DNA of 17,978 bases from GCA-020348365 sp964347995 (GTDB lineage Archaea; Thermoproteota; Bathyarchaeia; Bathyarchaeales; Bathyarchaeaceae). The stretch covers positions 1 through 17,978 of the forward strand of contig CAYGBA010000029.1 in assembly GCA_964347995.1 (NCBI GenBank). Reading direction: 5' to 3'. The notes under the pieces were generated by a model. That model did no database searches. It saw only the letters and a program-made list of their open reading frames with translations, and had not been told where the DNA came from. Numbering within the stretch: the first letter of the stretch is position 1; every line of letters starts with the position of its first letter. A program made the translations under genes and the position numbers. Below, piece by piece: positions 13,580 through 17,978 of this stretch.

Positions 13580-14389
13580 ATGGATTTGGGAGAACTGGTC
13601 TTCGTTGGTTTGGGCTTGTATGACGAGAAGGATGCCTCTCTCCGTGGGCTTGAGGAGGTAAGGGATGTGCAGACGGTTTTTGCAGAGTTTTACACGAGCC
13701 TGATGCCTGGGCTGTCTGTTGAGAGGCTTGAAGAACTTGTTGGGAAAGAGGTTGTTGCAGTTTCGAGACGGTCTCTCGAAGAGGAGGAAGGAAAAGAGAT
13801 TTTACGAAAAGCCAGAAGGGGCAAGGTTGCCTTTCTGGTTCCAGGCGACCCGTTGATTGCGACGACTCATGTGGAGTTGAGGCTTCGGGCGGAGAAGGAG
13901 GGGATAAGAACTAGGGTGATTCATGGATCGTCCATTATTTCGGCGGTTGTAGGCTTATCGGGACTACAGAACTATAAGTATGGGAGAAGCGTCACAATTC
14001 CTTTTCCTGAGGAGGGTTTTGTTTCTGAAACACCCTACAAGGTGATTCTGGAGAACAAGGAGAGAGGTCTTCACACGCTCTGTTTTTTGGACATTAAGGC
14101 TGAAGAGAAGAGGTATATGACTGTAAAGGAGGGGTTAGAGGCGCTTCTGAAGGTGGAGAAGAAGAGAAAAAAGGGCGCGATCACTCAGGAGACCCTCGTT
14201 GTGGGCGTCGCAAGAGCTGGCTCAGAGGACCCCAGAGTCAAAGCTGGGTATGTGCGAGAGTTGGTAGATTACGGGTTCGGGGCACCTCCACACACCCTTG
14301 TCTTCCCAGCTAGGCTTCATTTCATGGAGGCGGAGGCGCTTATCGTCCTTGCTGAGGCGCCTGAGGAGATTAGGGAGATAGTTGAGTGA
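13580..14389 (+). CDS. dphB: Diphthine synthase
   Basis: DphB methylates the modified histidine of elongation factor 2 with SAM during diphthamide synthesis. The protein shows the tetrapyrrole-methylase-like fold: LVFVGLGLYDEKDASLRGLEE at the start (written in parts: LVFVGLGLYDEKD, ASLRGLEE), AFLVPGDPLIATTHVELRLRA in the middle, VIHGSSIISAVVGLSGLQNY, FGRSV-type segment, and a long C-terminal half ending HFMEAEALIVLAEAPEE. ATG 13580 gives 269 residues, close to the family norm; the frame opens further upstream at TTG 13550, and TTG 13586 (MGELVFVG) is another candidate. A TATA-like TTCTAATATC at 13535-13544 fits a start near 13565. The stop overlaps the GTG of DUF357 by four bases, so both are translationally coupled. 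Confidence 0.95.
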   Translation: MDLGELVFVGLGLYDEKDASLRGLEEVRDVQTVFAEFYTSLMPGLSVERLEELVGKEVVAVSRRSLEEEEGKEILRKARRGKVAFLVPGDPLIATTHVELRLRAEKEGIRTRVIHGSSIISAVVGLSGLQNYKYGRSVTIPFPEEGFVSETPYKVILENKERGLHTLCFLDIKAEEKRYMTVKEGLEALLKVEKKRKKGAITQETLVVGVARAGSEDPRVKAGYVRELVDYGFGAPPHTLVFPARLHFMEAEALIVLAEAPEEIREIVE

Positions 14390-14655
14390 CGCTTGAAGAA
14401 CTGACGGCGAAGTACATTCAGAATTCTGAGACGGTTCTAGAAGAGATAAGCGTCATCCGAGATGTGAGGCAGATTAATAGGGAGGAGATCGACAGCGTTA
14501 TTGGAACTGCTAGGCGATATTTGGAGGATGCCAAGTACTATCGCGAAAGGAGGAAGTTTGAGACGGGTTTGGCCTCGGTTGCGTACTGTGAGGGTTTGTT
14601 GGATGCTTTGCGGTTGTTAGGAGTGGTGAAATTCTCGTGGCCAGAAGGAAGATAG
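14386..14655 (+). CDS. DUF357 family protein
   Basis: This 89-residue helical protein matches archaeal DUF357: helix 1 with ELTAKYIQNSETVLEEI, then IGTARRYLEDAKYYRERRKF and the signature GLASVAYCEGLLDALRLLG near the C-terminus. Function is unknown, though the helical-hairpin form suggests a protein-binding role. It starts at GTG 14386 within the dphB stop (GTGA overlap) and overlaps the next gene by 19 nt. Such coupling to diphthine synthase and a nucleotidyltransferase is a hint, not proof, of a shared role. Confidence 0.9.
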   Translation: MTLEELTAKYIQNSETVLEEISVIRDVRQINREEIDSVIGTARRYLEDAKYYRERRKFETGLASVAYCEGLLDALRLLGVVKFSWPEGR

Positions 14656-15089
14656 TTTTGGCGTCTGGGACTTTTGATCTGTTGCATTTTGGGCATGTAA
14701 GGTTTTTGGAGGAAGCTAAGCGGGTTGGCGGAAAAGATGCTAAACTAGTGGTGATTGTGGCGAGGGATAGCACGGTTATGGACCGGAAAGCTGAGCGGCC
14801 CGTGATGACTGAGGATCAGCGGCGGGCGTTGGTGGAGGCGTTGGAGGTGGTGGATGAGGCGATTTTGGGGTTTGAGGATTTCAGTATTGGGCGGGTGATT
14901 GAGCGAATTCGACCGGACGTGATTGCGGTGGGGCACGATCAGGAGGGGATTGAACGGGAGGTGCGGAAGGCCGTGAAGGAGAAAGGATTGGATATCCGGA
15001 TTGTGCGGATTGGACGGTTTGGAAAGAAGGAGTTGAATAGTTCTTCGAAGATCAAGAGAAGGATTGCGGAGGCTTATAGGAGGCCGTGA
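14637..15089 (+). CDS. ribL: FAD synthase-type cytidylyltransferase-like nucleotidyltransferase (RibL family)
   Basis: The 150-residue protein has the nucleotidyltransferase signature SGTFDLLHFGHVRFLEEA with H17-F-G-H20, the loop VVIVARDSTVMDRK, RPVMTEDQRRALVEALEVV, and the end motif SSSKIKRRIAE in place of the usual ISSTxIRxR. Size and sequence fit archaeal RibL, which joins FMN and ATP (or CTP) to give FAD; glycerol-3-phosphate cytidylyltransferase is the close alternative, and the gene order favours RibL only weakly. Start GTG 14637 has a perfect GGTGA site at 14625-14629, 7 nt upstream and inside DUF357. Confidence 0.9.
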   Translation: MARRKIVLASGTFDLLHFGHVRFLEEAKRVGGKDAKLVVIVARDSTVMDRKAERPVMTEDQRRALVEALEVVDEAILGFEDFSIGRVIERIRPDVIAVGHDQEGIEREVRKAVKEKGLDIRIVRIGRFGKKELNSSSKIKRRIAEAYRRP

Positions 15090-15093
15090 TCCT

Positions 15094-15351
15094 ATGGTTG
15101 TGAATTCTTTGGCTACTCCTTGTTTGCTTTACTGTGGTTCTTGTCGTTACTATATGACTGGTGAATGCGGGGGTTGTGGCAGTGAGGACAGAGCGGGTTG
15201 TAAGATATTTGATTGCTGTAAGGGAGACAAGAAGTTGCGTTTCTGCACTGAATGCATGGAATTTCCCTGCGAAGAATTGAAGAAGTCTGTGGGGGTTCAT
15301 CCGGGGTGGTTGGAAGAGCAAGCCAAGCTTGCGCTTGCCGTGAAAGAGTAG
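15094..15351 (+). CDS. DUF3795 family Cys-rich small protein
   Basis: This 85-residue protein carries eleven cysteines in its first 60 residues: C10, C14, C17, C25, C28, C36, C41, C42, C51, C54 and C59. Patterns CLLYCGSC, CGGC and CTECMEFPC match DUF3795, a family of small, probably zinc- or iron-binding proteins of unknown function. ATG 15094 is preferred: it follows GGAGG (15079-15083) and the ribL stop by a few bases; the longer frame starting at 15064 would overlap ribL. The C-terminal helix (HPGWLEEQAKLALAVKE) is ordinary. It is likely the last gene of the dphB run. Confidence 0.85.
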   Translation: MVVNSLATPCLLYCGSCRYYMTGECGGCGSEDRAGCKIFDCCKGDKKLRFCTECMEFPCEELKKSVGVHPGWLEEQAKLALAVKE

Positions 15352-15359
15352 GCTGGTTA

Positions 15360-16169
15360 TTACACTACCTCTTTTTGTTTTCTGCCGACGTAGATTCCGT
15401 ATCCTAAGTATTCGAAGATTTCCTTGGTGATTCTGAGGGGCGGCTGTGTTTCTTTTGCGTATCTCCTGAAGGCGGGGCTTGTGATGTAGAGGGACAAGAA
15501 TCTGGACAGCGCTCTGGAGAAATCTTTGGAGCCTAGTCGCCTAATTCTGTTGATGACGTCGCTTGCAAGGCTTAGTCTGTAGGTTCTTACTACTATGTTT
15601 CGTAATCCTGAGCTTTCCAACAACGCTCTCCAACCGTCAGAAGTTTCCGGTTTGGCGCCGGTGGTGCGGTAGTAGTATTCAACCAGTTCTGTTGGGGCTG
15701 GCGTGTGTGTCCAGATCATCTCGTTGAGGCCGACGTACCCTTCGGGTTTTGTCACTCGCACATACTCGCATACTCCGCTCTGTTTCTCTTGCAGGAATGC
15801 AGTTATGGACTCGCCGATGACTGCGTCGAAGTGGGCGTCTTGAAGAGGGAGATGTTGGGCGTCTGCTATGATGAGGTTGATTTTGTCGGCTACATCTTCT
15901 CTCTTGGCTCGTTCTCTTGTCCATTGGACCATTTCTCTGGTGATGTCTAGGGCGGTGACGGTGCTATGGTGGGTTTTTGCGAGGTGGGTGGGGGTTGTTC
16001 CGGCGCCGCAGCCGATGTCTAGGATGTGTTTGTTTTTGGTTATGTGGCATAGGGTGATGAGTTCGTTTGTGGCTTTTGGGCCTCCTGCGTGTTTTGTGGC
16101 GCCCCAGTACGCCTGCAGCTGAAAGCAGGAAGGCTCCAGCTCTGCTGATAATGGTTTTTTCTTCGCCAT
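15360..16169 (-). CDS. Class I SAM-dependent methyltransferase (Methyltransf_11/UbiE-like)
   Basis: The 269-residue protein has the SAM fold: motif I ILDIGCGAGTTPTHLAK, acidic strand end TVTALDIT, then NLIIADAQHLPLQDAHFDAV for motifs II-III, and the CEYVRVTKPEGYVGLNEMIW helix-strand. The C-terminal third is a helical cap (FSRALSRFLSLYI, EIFEYLGYGIYVGRKQ) likely binding the acceptor. The substrate cannot be told from sequence. ATG 16169 is preferred to TTG 16181 because a TATA element at 16198-16205 puts the start site about 7 nt before it. The gene ends 8 nt from the stop of DUF3795, convergent. Its plus strand is strongly G+T-rich. Confidence 0.88.
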   Translation of the reverse strand: MAKKKPLSAELEPSCFQLQAYWGATKHAGGPKATNELITLCHITKNKHILDIGCGAGTTPTHLAKTHHSTVTALDITREMVQWTRERAKREDVADKINLIIADAQHLPLQDAHFDAVIGESITAFLQEKQSGVCEYVRVTKPEGYVGLNEMIWTHTPAPTELVEYYYRTTGAKPETSDGWRALLESSGLRNIVVRTYRLSLASDVINRIRRLGSKDFSRALSRFLSLYITSPAFRRYAKETQPPLRITKEIFEYLGYGIYVGRKQKEVV

Positions 16170-16197
16170 TTTTCGCGGCAATGAGTGATTTTTGAGG

Positions 16198-16205
16198 CTT
16201 AAAAG
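16198..16205 (-). promoter_or_regulatory. Probable TATA box of the methyltransferase gene
   Basis: The minus strand reads CTTTTAAG with CCTCAAC before it. The expected start site near 16176 gives an almost leaderless message for ATG 16169; no Shine-Dalgarno site is present, in agreement. Confidence 0.6.
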
Positions 16206-16244
16206 GTTGAGGTGCGCGAATGGGTGGCTGATCGGGCGGCTGCA

Positions 16245-16282
16245 GTTGTGGTGATGAACAGAAAATCACGCACCACCACAAC
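16245..16282. repeat. Inverted repeat, 9-bp perfect arms
   Basis: GTTGTGGTG (16245-16253) and CACCACAAC (16274-16282) form a perfect 9-bp stem with a 20-nt loop. It could be a terminator, an operator or part of an RNA. Confidence 0.7.
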
Positions 16283-16286
16283 CACT

Positions 16287-16309
16287 TCCAAGCTGATTCA
16301 AGGCTTGGA
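16287..16309. repeat. Inverted repeat, 7-bp perfect arms
   Basis: TCCAAGC (16287-16293) and GCTTGGA (16303-16309) form a stem with a 9-nt loop, 4 nt after the preceding inverted repeat and 4 nt before a T run. Confidence 0.65.
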
Positions 16310-16478
16310 CAGGTTTTTCCCGCGAACTGACACTACCACAAGCGAGTGGGAATTAGGTTCTTGAAGAAATCTGAATCCTCAAACTACGCATATTCTTCTT
16401 ATATTAATTATAGAATGTAAATGAGAAAAAAATTGAAAGAAAAAAAAGACCCTATTTTGAACAAGCAGAAACCTTACG

Positions 16479-16763
16479 CTAGTCTGCTTCCTCTGCTTCG
16501 TCTTCTGCTTCAGCTTCTGCCTTGGCTTTCACGAGCTCGGCTGTTGCGAATCGTCTTCCAACCCGTGTGACCCTGAACTTAACATGGTCACCGACCTTTG
16601 CGTCAGACACGAAAATCACAAATCCTTCAATCTTTGCGACGCCTGCATCTCCCCTGCGACTCATCTCAGTGATGTCCGCTTCGTACTCTTTCCCCATCTC
16701 TACCGGTGCTGGTCTAAAGCCGTACCGTCGATAGCCACTGCCGCTTCTACCTGCATATGCCAT
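16479..16763 (-). CDS. TRAM-domain RNA-binding protein
   Basis: This 94-residue protein is a single TRAM domain, with Gly/Arg/Tyr-rich start (MAYAGRSGSGYRRYGFRPAP) and the core VEMGKEYEADITEMSRRGDAG, VAKIEGFVIFVSDAKVGDHV and KFRVTRVGRRFATAELV, as in archaeal stand-alone TRAM proteins. These bind RNA and act as cold-shock-like RNA chaperones. The C-terminal 17 residues (KAKAEAEAEDEAEEAD) are an acidic low-complexity tail. ATG 16763 has a perfect GAGGTGA site (16774-16768) 4 nt upstream. A TATA-like TTCTATAAC is present near 16785, too close to the start codon for normal spacing, so the real promoter may be further upstream. Confidence 0.92.
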   Translation of the reverse strand: MAYAGRSGSGYRRYGFRPAPVEMGKEYEADITEMSRRGDAGVAKIEGFVIFVSDAKVGDHVKFRVTRVGRRFATAELVKAKAEAEAEDEAEEAD

Positions 16764-17058
16764 CTTTTCACCTCACTTGTCGTTATAGAAGTAGGCCTGC
16801 TAGGATAGAGAAGTCAAAAAGAAGCCGTAGCAACCTTCTGAGTCTTTCTTACCTTAAGTCCTGCTTCATCATTTAACAAAAATCTCTATCTATATTAAGC
16901 TATCGTCTCAGCAATTCATCTTCAAATTAGCATTCATTCAAACCCAAAGGCAGGTTCACACAAAAAACCCTCTAGGATATACACCCGACGCCGATCCCAC
17001 TTAAACATAAATCTTAGATATTCTTATTGCGATGTTACGTGAAAGGTTGGGGGCCCAA
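16764..17058. other. Divergent intergenic region between the TRAM and MFS genes
   Basis: This 295-nt region carries the ribosome site of the TRAM gene and the promoter of the MFS gene. TATA-like candidates are TAATATAG (minus strand, about 16888-16896) and CATAAATC (plus strand, about 17004-17012). GGGGG before the MFS ATG acts as a ribosome site. Nothing else was recognised. Confidence 0.4.
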
Positions 17059-17978
17059 ATGAACAGAGACATCCAGATACTGTGCATCGCAAACTTCATA
17101 GCAGCCTTCGGCGAGGGCCTCTACGTCTACGTCCTACCAAATATCATCCGAAACCTAGAAGCCACCCCAACCCAAGTAGGCATAACCTACGCTCTCCTCC
17201 ACTTCGCAGCAGTCATAACACCGATCCCAGGAGGCTTCCTCGCAGACAAATACGACCGCAAAAAAATCATAGTCCTAGGATGGCTAATCTGGCTACCAAT
17301 ACCCATACTGTTCTCACTCGCCACACACTGGACCCACATGCTACCAAGCATGTTCCTCTACGGACTCTGGCTCAGCGGACCCGCAACAAGCGCATACATA
17401 GCCACAACCACAAAAACAGAAGAGATGACAAGAGCCTACACCGCCATCTCCGCATCATACTGGCTCGGATACACATTCTCCCCATCAATCGGAGCCTACA
17501 TCTCACAAGAAACCAACACCAACACCGTCTTCTATCTGACATCACTCTTCTTCACAGTCACAGCGGTAACCCTATCATTCCTCACCAGCCAACACGCAAG
17601 AGATGAAGAGCCCACGAAAACAGAGAAACGCGACAAAGAATACTCGATAAAATCCATACTAGCCTGGACACTCTTCCTGAGCATCCTCGTATTCGCCCTC
17701 CTGCTGACCCGCCCAATAATCCCCCAATTCCTCGCAGACCACTACAAATACAGCGACGTCCAAATAGGACTAATAGGCTCCACAACATTCGCCGGTGCAA
17801 CCGTCTGGTGCATAGTACTGGGAAAACTAGGAGACAAATGGAGAAAATCCGGAGCCCTCTCCATAGGCCTCATCACATCAACCATAGCCATAACGATCCT
17901 CATAACCACCAACAACTACACCATCCTCCTATTGAACGCCCTCCTAATGGGCGCAACCTACACCCTCTGGTCACTAAT
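17059..17978 (+). CDS. Major facilitator superfamily transporter, 5' part (runs off the window)
   Basis: An open frame from ATG 17059 runs without a stop to the right edge, giving 306 residues plus two bases. It has the MFS form: about nine hydrophobic spans so far, with the motif A loop GGFLADKYDRKK between spans 2 and 3 and its weaker copy GKLGDKWRKSG after span 8. A charged cytoplasmic loop (SQHARDEEPTKTEKRDKEYS) separates the two halves. MFS proteins move small solutes or drugs by ion coupling; the substrate is not evident. GGGG at 17050-17053 precedes the ATG. The codon use is extreme: almost every codon ends in C or A. Standard tracks that need a stop codon will miss this gene and show only an antisense or shifted frame. 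Confidence 0.92.
   Translation, partial: MNRDIQILCIANFIAAFGEGLYVYVLPNIIRNLEATPTQVGITYALLHFAAVITPIPGGFLADKYDRKKIIVLGWLIWLPIPILFSLATHWTHMLPSMFLYGLWLSGPATSAYIATTTKTEEMTRAYTAISASYWLGYTFSPSIGAYISQETNTNTVFYLTSLFFTVTAVTLSFLTSQHARDEEPTKTEKRDKEYSIKSILAWTLFLSILVFALLLTRPIIPQFLADHYKYSDVQIGLIGSTTFAGATVWCIVLGKLGDKWRKSGALSIGLITSTIAITILITTNNYTILLLNALLMGATYTLWSL

Larger units (their letters stand above)
16170..16478. other. 309-nt intergenic region with two inverted repeats
   Basis: It lies between the start of the methyltransferase gene and the end of the TRAM gene. It contains the methyltransferase promoter, two stem-loops (16245-16282 and 16287-16309), a T run at 16314-16318, and an AT-rich tract from about 16390 to 16450 with poly-A runs. 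No ORF with a good start was seen. A possible structured RNA is considered in the findings. Confidence 0.5.

Noticed and set aside
16251..16296. C/D-box sRNA candidate (GTGATGA at 16251-16257 and CTGA at 16293-16296)
   Set aside because: The boxes are about 35 nt apart without clear C' and D' boxes, unlike compact archaeal guides; the C box also lies within the 9-bp inverted repeat.
17082..17606. 174-residue basic plus-strand frame rich in His, Arg, Pro and Asn
   Set aside because: It is a shifted frame inside the MFS gene, whose own frame has membrane spans and MFS motif A. The odd composition comes from the A+C-rich codons.
1..17978. CRISPR array, transposase, integrase or phage genes
   Set aside because: No regularly spaced repeats and no such protein motifs were seen in the reading frames.

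Overview
The window is chromosomal DNA from an archaeon, most likely a TACK-group lineage such as Bathyarchaeia (the phylum is an inference; the domain is secure). Archaeal signs are an aEF-1B elongation factor, a two-ring Cdc48 ATPase, FEN1 with a C-terminal PCNA-binding tail, diphthine synthase, Trm5, the archaeal families DUF357 and DUF371, an intron-bearing tRNA gene, AT-rich TATA-like promoters about 25-30 nt before several start codons, and Shine-Dalgarno sites built on GGAGGTGATC. No phage, insertion sequence or CRISPR array was seen.

Layout. 1-1.2 kb: the tail of a probable ribbon-helix-helix protein, aEF-1B, and an unrecognised helical protein on the minus strand. 1.5-3.9 kb: cdc48 with a small winged-helix-like gene right behind it. 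4.0-4.6 kb: a LUD-domain protein, divergent from fen1 (4.7-5.8 kb). 5.8-8.4 kb, minus strand: an isoaspartyl methyltransferase gene broken by a 32-nt insertion, then glmS. 8.6-9.5 kb: a DNA-binding/S-layer-like/EF-hand chimera. 9.7-10.7 kb: a membrane thiol-disulfide transporter whose signal peptide is out of frame by one T. 10.8-11.3 kb: DUF371. 11.3-13.2 kb, minus strand: an apparent operon of a 45-residue CxxC membrane peptide, a membrane Fe-S/redoxin chimera, and trm5. 13.3-13.4 kb: tRNA-Lys(CTT) with a 25-nt intron in the anticodon stem. 13.6-15.4 kb: the tightly packed run dphB, DUF357, an FAD-synthase-type nucleotidyltransferase, and DUF3795. 15.4-16.2 kb: a SAM methyltransferase. 16.5 kb: a TRAM-domain protein. 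17.06 kb to the end: the start of an MFS transporter.

How the genes fit together. Several serve translation: aEF-1B, DphB (EF-2 diphthamide), Trm5 (m1G37), tRNA-Lys and TRAM. Cdc48 and the isoaspartyl methyltransferase serve protein quality control. A second theme is exported thiol chemistry: a thioredoxin-CcdA fusion, a membrane Fe-S/redoxin chimera and a CxxC micropeptide lie within 3.6 kb of each other.

The most useful corrections to a naive annotation are a probable CTG start for trm5, a missing signal peptide on the CcdA protein, a disrupted pcm, an unannotated 45-residue CxxC membrane peptide, and an MFS gene running off the right edge. I did not find a clearly new defence or mobile system. 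The best candidates for undescribed biology are the redox cluster and the HTH/S-layer/EF-hand regulator.
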